A DNA stretch of 64,000 bases, taken from Petrosia ficiformis. Taxonomy: Eukaryota; Porifera; Demospongiae; Haplosclerida; Petrosiidae. Below, piece by piece: positions 25,152 through 37,677 of the stretch (position 1 is the stretch's first letter; each line of letters starts with the position of its first letter). A program made the translations under genes and the position numbers. Location: positions 7,063,718-7,127,717 of the forward strand of contig OX345639.1 in the NCBI GenBank assembly GCA_947044365.1, in the 5' to 3' direction. The notes below the pieces were generated by a model that ran no database searches, had not been told where the DNA came from, and worked only from the letters and a program-made list of their open reading frames with translations.

Positions 25152-28100
25152 CTAAACAACTATAGGGGAAACAGGTGGGGTCATTAAGCTCATCTCACTC
25201 CTTGAATTCAACAATACTAAACTCATTTCAGTCTTTCTTGACTCCAATGGTACAGGTGTTTTTGATCTGCTTGAATTTATCCATATAGCTGTGAAACATT
25301 TAAACACGGTATTTTTAACTGCTTTCCATTTGACAACAAAATTCACAACACTGAAAGGAATCAGTCCCATCAATATATATGCAACTGCACTCATATATGG
25401 TTGAGTATATCGCTCAAAAATTGTCCTGTCACATTTTCCAGGAACATGACCAGATGATTCACATGCAAAATATGTTATAAGCCCATCGACAGTTTTATCA
25501 GAATTTGAAGTTACAATTCCAACATGGACCATAGTGTATACACCGAAAATAAGAAATGAAATGAACACTATTAAAATCTTTTTCTCAGCTGTACTGAGCT
25601 TCACTCTCTCTTGGTTCGATGCTCTGAAACCATGATTCTGTGTACATTAAACATTCATATAATTATCATGATCTATATTAAACATTGGGTAAATTAAGAG
25701 TTACAACATTGCATATGAATGAATTTTATTTATACCAGTAATACTTAATTAACTAAGTTTACACACAAACAGATTGACTTACCATATGAATGACAAAGAA
25801 AATAATAATTAGGAAACAAACTCCAGCTCCAAGTAGAATAGTAATTAATAGTGTAGTTGAATAGAACCACATGTCTCCATCAGGATTACAAATAGTAGGA
25901 GGGAAACGGGTAATTGTGTACTTATGTTTGTCTGTACTGAGTGAGACGATGACTGCTGGTAACGGAATCACAAAGCCTGAATTTGAGAGGCAAAATACTT
26001 ATTGTGATTGGAAAAATGGAGATTTTACATACATTTCCTCACTTACAGGACAATATAAAGGTTATCAGAAGATATGAAGGTTGGTATTACACCAGGTTAG
26101 TGTCATATTATATAATATTCCGTTTTGAAACTGATTGGAGTCCATCCGTAACTCCCTACTACCACCTTAATATTTAAATTTTTGGATAAACTTTAACATT
26201 TTTATGACAAAAACCATTACAATCACTATGGCAATCAATTGATCAATTGATCGATTAATCAATACATTTTTCAATTGCTTGTATAATGTACATGCACATG
26301 TTGTAAACGCTTTCAAGATAGCAAGAATTGAGAGTGTTTATAAAAAAGATTAGTCTTGCGTAGCCAGACACTAGAGCAGTAACTGCAGGCAGTAAGGTAA
26401 ATACTAATCACGTTGGACCATTACAGTGAAGATTCTTCACTACATGAAATAATTGAAAATTGGATCACAATAATTATTCTTCATTAACAAAGATAATGAA
26501 TTTCTTACACACAGAAAAGGCTTTGGACAATCCACATGCATGAGACTGACATCACCATAAATCACAGTGACTACTGTTTTACCAGATATACTTTGCTATT
26601 TCAAAGTATAACCACTATGATTATGGGTTTTGTTGAGATCAGTTCTGTAGGTGGTGGGGTGTAAATATGAGCTACTTTCAAAGAAAATTTTTAAATGGAG
26701 ATGCAGCCCATCTTGAATTCTAGATCATTTTAGATTTAAATTCAGTGAACAAATACACACACACACATACGTCCATACATCTTCTTCCATGTTTATTGAA
26801 ATTGTTTTTTAAATTATTTTTTATAATAATATTATGACACATTATTGTATACTTACACATACTATGGCTTCATATAGCATATGTGGGGACATGGCTTAGA
26901 AGGAAGGGTGTGACAAGCATCTTAGCTGTGGCTACCCCACCCTGGCTATACCATAGGCTGAGATGCTGGCAATGCCTTTCATACAGTGATTGATATCACA
27001 CTGTAGACAAATGTAGTGGATATGTACGTGTACACTCTACAGGATGAGCCAGACTCAAAATTCACACTTGCATATAATTATGCACACTTCCAATTTTATG
27101 TCAGAAATTTATAGATGAAACAATAATAGTGCTTACCAAGCAATACAGTAACAGCAAAAATATATTTCTGCTGTCCAAGCCTTTTTATTCGTTTGGCATG
27201 AAATGGAGCTACTACTTTGTAGAGAAATATAGACACATGAAAGAACCACCAGAGTGCCATATTTACAATCACATAATGAAATATAGCTCCTGTAAAAATG
27301 ATAACAATAGTATGCATACATAATGTTCTTTGAGTGAATGATGTGTAATTGAAATTTGTCATCATTAATAACCTGACACAGTACAAAATACAGTTGGATT
27401 ATCCAGGCTCTCTTTAAGACGTATTGAACTACAAAACAGTTTATCCCTGTCACTTGCAGCAACAATCACTGCTATACCTAAAACAAAATAGAATTAATGA
27501 TATACACAAAATTATATAGTGTTGCCAGTTTGATAATTAGCTCATTGAACATAATGATTTGGATACTTCAGGCAAGAAAAGGGGCAGATATGAGATATCA
27601 GCAGTTTTGGCATGTTTAATAGTATTGGTTATTACAGTTGCAAGGATGCAAATTATAATGGTTGTTGTTATGACTGCATGATAAAATTATTATGTCCAAT
27701 ATCTCATATTAGATGCACAAAGAAGGTTGGGGAAACTTAAAATGATTAAATTAAAATGTTGTTCTGCTTCTTTAATAGACAGATTAAGGAAATTCTAATT
27801 GCAGTTATTGGATTATAATTACATGTATGTCATGCAATCATAACAACCTACATGACCAATTAAATTACAATTTCCATTATTCCTTGCAACTGTACTAACC
27901 AATAAATTAGTTATTTTAATTTTGATTTTGCAGTGAGATGGTGACTTTGAATGTTTTCAAAATAATTATCTTAGCCTAGTGTTTGGATTTGGCAAACATC
28001 AATTAATTTCTTGTGTAGTCATAATGAAGACTACAGTGATTCTCAATTTATTTTATAGTATCATTTTGTTTTTGTTGCCAGATTCTTTCAATTTTTGTGA

Positions 28101-29140
28101 TTCAGTAAAACAACGGAAAAGCTAAAATCTAAGCTTATGATTTATGCATGAAAATGTTTTGTGTTCTTTCAAAGGGGCCATTTTCCTTTTTGACATACAC
28201 TTGCATAGACCCACATAACTATTATTAATACTCATATGAGACTCACCAGCAACTAAATAGTCCAATATCAGGAAAAAAACAAAGATTGATGGAAAATGGA
28301 GCCTAAAATTGGTCAAAATTTAATGATAACAATAAATTTCGTTTGTGCATAATTATTATAATTTTATAATCAGTTAATATTATTAATGACAACAATGTCA
28401 TATATAATTATATAATGTTATAACACACCCACAAGTGTGATATATATCAGATTTAGCTATAATCACCAAGTCCAAAGTCTGTAAAAGGTGATTATAATAA
28501 ATGTGTTACAGCACGAGTAGGCATGTTGCAATGAATTACCAGAAGACAAACCTACTCTAGCTGTGTCCTAATGTTTTTTTTTGAGTTTGGATCAGGTGAA
28601 TATTGTAGTATTGTATTTGTGTTGCTATGATATTGGCAGGTTTTATCTGATTTAATGATGTGGTTACTTAGTGTAAGTACCCACATGTTTTATTATAAGT
28701 CAGATTATAAAACTAAAACAAAATGCTACACATAGCTATAGTAGTTTCATAATAACATACCTACTTATGCTATAATACATTTGCAATCACCTAACTTTTT
28801 GGGCATGGTGATTCTAAATAGCACTTGTAGATGTGTTATAACATATAATATCATGACTTTGACCATGCTTTGAAACATTATACACACTGTGGTTAATGAT
28901 ATTTTGTACTATTGGTTTGACATGCACTTGGGTTTGTGGGTTCTGGTTTATCAGATCAGCCAAGGTTGAGGATGTTTCTAGTTGCATAGTAATACAATTG
29001 AAATCATTAAAGCCCCTGATAATTCAGGTAGAGATCTGTAAAACATACAATGAACAATATAGTTATACGCCTACATTGTCAGGTATGACTATTTATATTT
29101 TTAATAATTGTGTATACATACATATAATATAGATTAAGTA

Positions 29141-29214
<74 letters not shown>

Positions 29215-29526
29215 AGTATATATATATATATATAATTATATATATAGTATGCTACCATGGCAACCGTTTGATGTGGTTACGTCTTATATTTTGTATATAG
29301 ACCTGTGAATCTTTAATCCGCCAGCATACTATATATTGTATATAGTACACTTACAGTTCTTATATACCACAATATAAACCCTTGGTTTAGTGTCTTTGGA
29401 TGTGATATAGCCCTCGCAAGCTCGGGCTATATCACATCCTCAGACACTAAACCTCAGGTCTTTATTTTGTATATAAGAACTGTAAGTGTACTATATAATA
29501 TACATATATTATAAATATATATATTG

Positions 29527-29600
<74 letters not shown>

Positions 29601-31790
29601 GACAAAACTTCAAAGTAGCCCCAGGTTTTTATAAAACCTGCCATCGGCCACACTGACACAAACTACAAAACTACAACACTCGCCTGTCCAAAACTGAAGA
29701 TGAAACATAAGGAAAAGCTACACATGACTACAGCAGTTTTGACTTTCCAGAAATATATTCATTATAACACACCTAATAGTAATCACCTTGTCCTTGGCCC
29801 ATAGCCCTTGGGCTCAATGATTATAAATCTGATGTAGCACTCGTAGGTGTGTTATAATATATACTTATATAATACATGTATATAATTATATATTATACAT
29901 AGTTATATAATTTGTACTCACATAGTTTTATGATTGATGATTGATAATACTAAGATAATCAAACATATAAATACACCAATGCTGACTGAAACCACTTCTG
30001 ATATCACCATTGTCATTGATGCAGTGTAGTCATTCTCTCTAAACTTATCACAACGTGGAAAACAAGTGTTATTGACTTCATAAAAGTCTTCTCTACATGT
30101 GATATTAAAATCTTCCCAGGTATTAGTGTCATTGAATTTAAATGTTGTTTTGTTTAGACTATCTGTATGTGCTATATATGTATATAAAGTATTGACACAA
30201 AAGTATAAAAAAATTAATAATAATTCTGCTTGTACACAATTATGGCAGCCCAACTGAAACACTCAAACTGTCTGAATGAAATACTAATAATAAATGATTG
30301 AAGTGTTGATGTGCCATTATGATGATATCTGTGATATTTGAACTTCCAAGTTACCAGAGTTAAGTATCTTCTTCCTTGGCTACAGCAATACCATTGCTAA
30401 CAATGCCCCCTTTGTAAGTTAGCAGATTGATACGTGATATAGCATGCAGTATAGGGGTGGCTACGCAATGGTTACCCATGATGTTTACTAAACATCAACT
30501 ATTGGTATTAAACATCAGTCAATTTTTTATCCTTTATATAAACATTGATATTTTTCCTAAAGACCTGAACTAAGAGCAGTTGATGTTTACTAAACATTGC
30601 AAGTTTTGACACAAATGACACACCATAGAATACATTCTATGGTTTTGGGGAAAAGAGAGACAAGAAGAATAACGACTGTTGCAATAAATTGAAGTATATT
30701 GTATGGTTGCTATCTATCATATGCTCACCATGTGGGAGAACATTACATTTTGGTAGCTGGTGACCATATCCAGTATTAACAGCAAGATTCCATGGGGCAG
30801 CACACACAGTAGTACTAATACGATTACAATCTTCTTTAGAAGCCATGTATATGTTATCAGTGGTACAATCTTTAAGGGGAAAGTAGTATTGACAAAAGAA
30901 TGGAATAGCTTGTTCTTGGCACTCAGTGTAACTATGAGTAGCTACAAAAAGACATATAACATTTGAAAAGTATGTATGTATACACTTGTATGTGTACATG
31001 TGAGCATTTGTGTCCATGTGTATGTGTCATTAGTAACCTAACAAATTATCCAGTTCTTGAATTTCATTTTCAAGTACATCTTGTGATGTGTTAATTGAAA
31101 CATCACCACTACTGACAGCACACTGGTGCCAGCTGTGAAGGACATCCTTACATATGGTGCCAGTGTATTGATAAGCATTACAAGAACCATTTAAGTTCAA
31201 AGAAAGTTTACTCCAGGTCATATCATAATTATTACATGGAGTAGTACTGTTTTCATTAGGCCTGCTCTTGTTGCTGGAGTAGGGTTCCCCCTGGAACATT
31301 GAAAATAGCGAATCACTGATAGACATTGTAACATGATAATTATAATGAAATTTACCATTTTTGCTGTAAATTCAGTATACTCCTGTAGTAAGTAATTATA
31401 ATGTAATTTATTGATAATATTTTGAGTTAAAGATACAAATAATTATTACCATTGCATGAATACAGAACAGTACATGTATGATTATAATAACTATTGAAAC
31501 TTAGAAAATATTCAGGCACCTCTATTTATATTAGGTAATTAATATATATACTACAGCCAACTCACAGAGACATAATGGAATACGATAGGAGCAGAGAACA
31601 GTATAACTGTTGCACATAGTGCAATTACAAGAACAACAATTTTCACAGCTTTCGGTGAAAACCTTAGCACTTTCGGTGAAAACCTTAGCGGTACCTTGGA
31701 TTCCTTTCGTTGTGTAGTGCAGACATCAGGCAGCCCTGTAGAATCAAGAGATTCTTTGATGTTATCACTGTTCTTGCTATTCATTGGCAC
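25152..31790 (-). CDS. Frizzled-like 7TM receptor with ROR-type CRD, gene 4, intact
   Basis: Ten exons: 31566-31790, 31356-31382, 31038-31290, 30729-30941, 29922-30171, 28247-28302, 27373-27477, 27137-27289, 25783-25976, 25152-25637. They join in frame to 653 aa. Residues 1-48 are basic, with an internal duplication of RFSPK; residues 49-73 are a membrane anchor, so the N-terminus is probably cytoplasmic. The CRD (about 85-240) has ten cysteines, as in Frizzled and ROR domains, with PFFCQYYFP and PWNLAVN. TM1 is near 295-318; TM3 has MALWWFFH; loop 2 has PPTICNPDGD; loop 3 has the pair YFACES and GKCDR. The C-tail is rich in SLV and SRxxEMSL and ends PIVV. Exon 3 uses an acceptor 3' of the one in gene 2, because 9 bases covering that site are deleted. 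CRD ligands are typically Wnts or lipids; no ligand can be deduced here. Confidence 0.85.
25990..26170 (+). repeat. Solo right end of element E3
   Basis: Ends TTGAAACTGATTGGAGTCCA...CTCCCTACTACCACCTTAA as in the two full copies. In intron 8 of receptor gene 4; gene 2 lacks it at the same site. Confidence 0.7.
27610..27935. mobile_element. Partial copy of the CACTGCAAAAATAGA MITE
   Basis: Shares the core with 33177-33575 (pattern GATAAAATTATTATGTCC, AGATGCACAAAGAAGGTT, CAATCATAACAACCTACATG) and the right end TTTGCAGTG. In intron 6 of gene 4; not present in the same place in gene 2, so it was inserted after that duplication or lost. Confidence 0.6.
29130..29215. repeat. AT dinucleotide microsatellite
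   Basis: Almost pure (TA)n. Similar tracts at 2755-2796, 19607-19642, 19981-20012, 24299-24332, 29528-29600 and 46293-46361; these often lie at the edges of inverted-repeat elements. Confidence 0.9.
29391..29455. repeat. Hairpin, TTTTGTGTCCAAGGATGTGA family, second copy
   Basis: TTTAGTGTCTTTGGATGTGA ... its complement with centre CGCAAGCTCG. In intron 5 of receptor gene 4. Confidence 0.75.
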
Positions 31791-31830
31791 AATTATTAAT
31801 TATTAATTGGTAGTTAAGTTATTAGTGTGA

Positions 31831-31838
31831 TGACGTAA
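31831..31838 (-). promoter_or_regulatory. CRE/bZIP-like site TTACGTCA upstream of receptor gene 4
   Basis: TTACGTCA on the coding strand, 41 bp upstream of the gene 4 start. Shared context TGATGACGTAAT-ACATCA with gene 2. It could be simple inheritance from the duplication rather than selection. Confidence 0.4.
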
Positions 31839-32313
31839 TACATCATTTTGTGATATATATAGTCATCAGTGCATGATTTGTATGAAAGAGAGACTCAACA
31901 TTTATACTTGTCTCAACACCTCCAATATTGTTATACTTGTAACTTTTGAGGTATCAGTTTCACATGTAGAAGTTGAACAGGACCACATGTCTCCTTCAGT
32001 ATTACAAACAGTAGGAGGAAAAAGAGTAAGTCTGTACTTGTGCTCAGTGAAATTATGATTGCCAGTAAAGGAATTACAGACCCTGAAATGTTCATGTATG
32101 AGTGAATAATAATTTGTTGATATTGATCATTACTGAAAATTTGTTTATAAATTATAGTATATTATGTAGGAACCTTACTGACTACATTTCATGCCAAACT
32201 TATTAAACTAGCATTTACGCTAGAAGATCAACTCTTAAGTATAGCTAAAGTTCTAAAACAATATTGTATTAGTTCCAAAAAAATCTTGTACACATACACA
32301 CATACACACATAC

Positions 32314-32729
32314 ACTGCAAAAATAGAGTTGTTTAAATAACTAATTTATTGGTTAATACAGTCACAAGGAATATTGGAAATTGTAATTTAATTGGTTGTG
32401 TAGGTTGTTACAGATATACATGTAATTATAATCCAATAATTATAATTTGAATTTTCCTATCCTGTCTAGTAGATATACAAAGAAGCAGAATAAATATTTT
32501 AATTAAAATCATTTTAGGTCTCCAAACCTTCTTTGTGCTTCTAATATGAGATATTAGGCACGATAATTGATTATAATTGGTATATATATCCTGTATGTAT
32601 TTTAATATAATTAGTACAAAGTATCTGTGGCACTAGAACAACAAACAACAAACAACAAACTAATTATTAAATCCTTGCGACTGTACTAACTAATACATTT
32701 GTTATTTTAACAATTCTATTTTTGCAGTG
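32314..32729. mobile_element. MITE, CACTGCAAAAATAGA family
   Basis: Inverted termini CACTGCAAAAATAGAGTTGT and TATTTTTGCAGTG. The core holds the segment TTTAATTGG...TACATGTAATTATAATCC shared with 33177-33575, 27610-27935 and 90-330. Confidence 0.72.
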
Positions 32730-33176
32730 GTATATACATGCAGACAAATGCACAAGCACAATAGACTCATGTATTTTAGTTTTCTAGTATTTTGTACTCA
32801 TTTGGCATAAAAAGGAAACATTATTTTGTATAGAAATATACACAAATGAAAGAAGTGTCTTGTTCACAATTACATAATGAAATACTGCTCTTGTAAAAGT
32901 AGTGTAAAAGTCATGTACAGTGAATCACTTTTTCATATAATTGCTGTAGTTAAATGTTGATAGTGTTTAGGAATTGTATATAGTTTATTTATACAATAAC
33001 CTGAGAGAGCACAGAATAAAGTTGGATTCCTAAGACTTTCCTCCAAACTTTTTGAATGGCGGCACAAAAGTCCTATTCTGTCTATAGCAGCTATAATCAC
33101 AAATATTGCTACAAAAATATAAATATCAATACTATTTAAGACATCAAAGGTGGGTGTATGATAGGGGAATAGCCAC

Positions 33177-33575
33177 ACTGCAAAAATAGAGTTGTTGAAA
33201 TAACAAATGTATTGACTAGTACAGTTTTTAAAGGATGCAAATTATAGTCAATCATGTCGTTATTACTGCATGATAACTTACTTGTACCAATTATAATCAA
33301 TTATTATCAAGTCCATTTCTGACAATAAATATTTTATATCTCATGTTAGATACAAAGAAGGTTTGGAAATGTACAAAGATTTAATTAAAATATGTGTTCA
33401 GCTTTTTAGTATATCTATTAGACAGGATAAGGGAATTGAAATTACAGTTATTGGATTATAATTACATGTTTATCACCATGCAGTCATAACAACATGCACA
33501 ACCAATTTAATTTCCAGATACTATTCTTTACAACTGTACTAACCAATAAATTAGTTGTTTTAACAATTTTGGAGT
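33177..33575. mobile_element. MITE, CACTGCAAAAATAGA family, second copy
   Basis: Left end CACTGCAAAAATAGAGTTGT, right end TTTTAACAATTTTGGAGTG. Core inverted relative to 32314-32729 in part. Lies inside receptor pseudogene 5. Confidence 0.7.
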
Positions 33576-34052
33576 GCATTTTACTAATAAGGATAACTTC
33601 ATGCATGTTCAGCTTTTGGTTAATTATATTTGTTTATATATCAACGTATTCAGTAGTGAATGATGTTTTATTTTCACGTACATAGTTTATAATCTTTCAT
33701 TGATAGTATCATGATAATCAAGCATGCAAGTACTCCAATGCTCACTGCAACCTCTTCTGATACTACCATTGTTAGTGATACAGTAGGTGGATTCCCTTTA
33801 CATTTATCACAACTTGGAAGACAAGTATTGTTGAGTTCATAAAAATAGAACAGGGAGAGAAAAAAGACCAATTGTTATATATACACAAAGTGCAATTATA
33901 AGAACAGCAATTTCAATAACCTTCACTGTTTTTAGTGAAATGTTTGGAAAGGTTGCAAGAGGTACATTGGATTTCCTCATAGTTAGGACATTAGATACCT
34001 GTCGTTCTCTGTTTTCGGTAATGTTATTATCCTCACTGTCACCTTTACTCAT

Positions 34053-34642
34053 CTTTCAATTAGTAACGGAAAATTAATTATTTGTACTACGTTGAGACGA
34101 ATTCAATTATCTATTTCACACAAGTGTACATAATTATATATAATTATATACAATTATCAGCCATACACAGAAACACTTGTTACTCAGTACATCACGTGCA
34201 CGAATTCTCTTACTCCAACCAGAGTAAGAGAGACTGCTGTAAAGTATGAAATTTTAACAAAAATTACTTTCAATCGATCAATTTCATCTGAAGTTTCTTC
34301 TTTCAGAGAGGGAAGATGTAACTCTACTAATTTCATCCTCAGAGGGAGACACAATTTTGTTTGTATCTAATTTCATTATGATCCAGAAACATCTATCCGG
34401 AACACATGATTTGCTATGGAATTAAATATATACTGTCATCTAACTATCTATATACTCACATAAAACAAAATATTATTTTTATATACTATATAATATTTAT
34501 AACACTCTTTATGGTATATTAAATGTTTAATGTGGCACGAGGGCATGATTAATAAAGGTCAAGATTATAGATAATGCATGCACAAGCCAAGTGAGTGCAC
34601 TTTCTAATCAAGACCTTTACTGGACTTCCCAAGTACCACATG
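34053..34642. other. No gene seen
   Basis: Between receptor pseudogene 5 and element E3. AT-rich; contains small inverted repeats such as AAGGTCAAGATT...AATCAAGACCTTT (34555-34618). Nothing coding was recognised. Confidence 0.5.
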
Positions 34643-35262
34643 TAGGTTGTAGTCTTTTCCGTGGGCGGATGCTACTCCAATCAGTTTCTAGTCTTGCCAG
34701 CTTCTTGCTGCATACAATCTGGTTCCATTCTGTATTTTTTGGAAGCCACACCCACCCGGGGGTATAATTATTAGGCCTAAATGTTATGACTGATAGTTTA
34801 TTTTCAGAAACAAACCTAAACACGCCCCACGGGTGGTGGAAGGGGCGGTGGGTGGGAAACAATGGCGGGTAACTGTAGTTGCTCTCTGAGAAAGATCGGA
34901 GTTTGATAGTGCCTAGAAAGGTAGATTTTATGGTTTCAGTGAAAAGCTACAGAATTCAGCTTTCTTCAGCCTCTTGTAACTTTAAAAGTAAAATGAATTT
35001 GCAGAAAACGGCTTCGTAACTTTTCTGAAAATACATTGTACTTGGTGCACGCCATTATGGTGGGCGTGGCTTTTGTGGTTTTGTACTTATGTTAATTGGA
35101 AAAATGGCAATTTTAACAATATTTCTTCAATTACAGGACAATATAAAGCTGATCGGAAAATTTGAAGGTTGCTATTACACCAGGTTAGAGTCATATTATA
35201 TAATATTCTATTTTGAAACTGATTGGAGTCGCATCCGCCCACTCCCTAGTACCACCTTAAAA
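34643..35262 (+). mobile_element. 620-bp TIR element E3, copy a
   Basis: Ends GGGCGGATGCTACTCCAATC and its complement GATTGGAGTCGCATCCGCCC (about 26 bp). The interior matches 38489-39188 closely (AGCCACACCCACCCGGGGGT, GAGAAAGATCGGAGTTTGAT). No transposase frame. The right end alone recurs at 25990-26170 in receptor gene 4. Confidence 0.8.
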
Positions 35263-35963
35263 CACTTTAGATAACATAATTATATGGGTTTTTAGTTTGC
35301 AGTTTCCATCATCTTAGTTGACCACACCACAGTGACTCACCCTGACTATAAAAGCAATTAAAGGAAAAAGAGAGGGGGTGGAGGCTATGTTAGAGGTAAT
35401 TAAGCAGTTTTGATTAAGTTTCAAATTTCTTTTCTATGAGTATATCAAAGGATAGAAATAGTAATGGCATTCAAAAATCATAAAATGTATGTAGAAATGG
35501 TTTATACCCCTTTGTGGTTTTTGCCCTACAAATCTGGTGGGCATGATTTTAAAATTACTTTTCTAGAGTTTTATAATGAAGAAATGGTAATGAAGCAATA
35601 AGAGTGTAATGGGTATGTTACTTCACCTTTGAAGAGTTTCAGAGAAACATCTATGATTATCTTAATCACCATAAAGTATGTTACAAAAGGTTTATAGTAA
35701 TTAGGATTTCATATAATTTATAGTTGCTTCAATCTAAACATTAATTAAGTATTTTTAAGTGTACATGCACTATGTTGTTAACCTTCCCTGTAGATTAAGT
35801 GGAGTCAGGTGACTAGTGCGGATTAGATCAATTGCACATGATATGCACTAAACAATTGTTTTGATATGCAGCCAATGATTAAATACATATCTACACATCA
35901 CACTATTTATTCATGTATGAGAAAAATTATAAAAGCAATGTTTTACACATGAATAGTAGTCAC

Positions 35964-36121
35964 CTTTTTTGGTTGATGAAACGCACATTAGCAATAGCTC
36001 CAGTTATAGATACGATGCACTTGAGTTCACCAGTTGTTTTATCTGCAGGAGAGTCCACCAGTAAACCATATTTTGGGAAGTTTTCCATATCTATATATAT
36101 ATCTTGTGTACTAATTTCAAC
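35964..36121 (-). other. Orphan exon-like block of unknown family
   Basis: Bounded by an acceptor (ttttcatgtag) and a donor (gtgact) on the minus strand, this 158-nt block is open and reads as DMENFPKYGLLVDSPADKTT followed by GELKCIVSITGAIANVRFIN, an amino-acid composition more like real coding sequence than the surrounding DNA. No partner exons were found within 3 kb on either side. It may be a stranded exon of a dead or captured gene. Confidence 0.35.
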
Positions 36122-36904
36122 CTACATGAAAAACAAAATATTTTACTATTATGGCCTGCAGGATGGAAGAATTAAACTGCTATATTTCGAATTCTATAGT
36201 AACTTTTAAAAGTAAAATGAGTTGATATAAAAAAAATAAACTGTTGTGTTTCAGGCATGAGAAAGTAACCCATGATTATTGAATGCCAGACACCACGCCG
36301 TGCTGAAAGCAATCATAGGAATACTTTTTTCTCCATAATAATATATATATATAATTATATCTTGTTTTCAAGAGTGAGTATAGTTTCAGCAGTGTCTATA
36401 AATTAATTATTAGACTTTGCTCTTTTCATTAAGCTTACAGTCAACTCATAAACACAACAAGATATATGGAGAAAAAAATAATCCCAATGATTGCTTTGTG
36501 GTGTCCAACATTCAGTACTGAATCATGGCTGACATTCTCACGTCTGAAACTGTGAAACACAACATACTATTATAGTGATTACCTACTCTTCTTACTTTTT
36601 AGATGTTCTTGTACAAATTTAGGAATGTATTACATCTAGAACAGCTATTAGTTCCAGTTTCTAGTTTCTATGAGCATTGAGCAGCTACCATGGTCTATCA
36701 GTAGAGCGCGCGTTCTATAACACACCACACCCATTAATTGACCGAGCCCCCCGAAATGATGCAACTTCCTTTAATTACGCATAGTACTCGCGTAAGTGAG
36801 ACAAACATATGATATGGCATATGTGATCGGCTCTGAGAAAACCTGCCTTATACGGATTAAATTTTCAAATCCAATTTTTTTGTTTCATGTGTATAAAATG
36901 ATAT

Positions 36905-37225
36905 ATGATACATTCTGTGTACTCGAAAGCTGGGGCCTGTAGTAAGTGTAAGCCCAATTGCAGACTAAATACACAGATCTCTGATGAACTGACTAAAGTA
37001 CTCCTTCAAGGTTCTAAATGATGACTTCCTCATGAGACTGAAACTCAGCAACTTATCATAGTTACTTGTTAAGATTCTTGTATAATATTTATATTGTTTC
37101 TCTGCTATATACAACAGTTATTAGCAGTTTTACATCCTTTTTGAATCTTCCTGGCTGGTCTGTAGCTCAAACGCGCGACGTCGCGCGTTCTTTACGCGCC
37201 ACGCTTATTAATTGACCGAGCCCGC
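36905..37225 (+). repeat. 300-bp direct repeat with tRNA-like start, copy a
   Basis: Matches 37678-37972 from CTGTGTACTC to GGTCTGTAGCTCAAACGCGC and ATTAATTGACCGAGCC. GGTCTGTAGCTCAAACGCGC resembles a tRNA 5' end with a box A, and GATTCAACCCCGG (37308) and GGTTCGATG (37565) resemble box B, so a tRNA-derived SINE is possible. Shorter pieces at 24484-24530 and 36690-36770. Confidence 0.55.
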
Positions 37226-37677
37226 GCCCCCGGGAATGACGCAACTTCCTTAACTACGTATACAACGCATAGTCGCGCAAGTGACACAAGAATATATATA
37301 TATAGATTCAACCCCGGCGTCGAAAGCAATTATAGGGATGGCCCTACGGGCCATAAAAAGCCACTATGACAATGTGATTAAAGAAATTTTTGTTAAAATC
37401 TGTAAACTATGACCGTATTTGTGTTGTCACATGAGATTTCCCGTTTAAAAATGCATACGAAGTTGCTATTGGGCGTGGTCATGTGTTCGTTGCACTTCCG
37501 TTCATTTCCGTTATATTTTTATGGCCCATAGGGCCATCCCTATGATTGCTTTCCCACGGCCACGGGTTCGATGTATGTTTATAACAAGTGTATATAGAGA
37601 AAAAAACATCCCTATATTTGCTTTGTGATGACTATGTATTAAGCATTGCTGATGGCACTAGTGTCTCTACCTTTCTG

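Larger units (their letters stand above)
31885..34052 (-). pseudogene. Frizzled-like receptor copy 5, exon-fusion pseudogene
   Basis: Remnants in array order: tail of the TM6-7 exon (31885-31955) joined directly to a TM4-5 exon piece (31956-32085); a truncated TM3-4 exon (32796-32895) that lost the WWFF region; a well-kept exon 7 (about 32999-33113); then a TM1 exon (33683-33845) joined directly to the first exon (33851-34052). The CRD exons, the 27-nt exon and the helix 6-7 region are gone. The first exon still encodes a basic N-terminus and a membrane anchor. Exon 7 and the TM4-5 piece resemble gene 6. Two CACTGCAAAAA-type transposons lie inside (32314-32729 and 33177-33575). Confidence 0.78.

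Noticed and set aside
29462..29659. ORF rich in Tyr-Ile
   Set aside because: Translation of an AT microsatellite.
36690..36770. Possible tRNA gene at GGTCTATCAGTAGAGCGCGC
   Set aside because: No cloverleaf with anticodon and acceptor stems can be completed; better explained as a SINE-like repeat.
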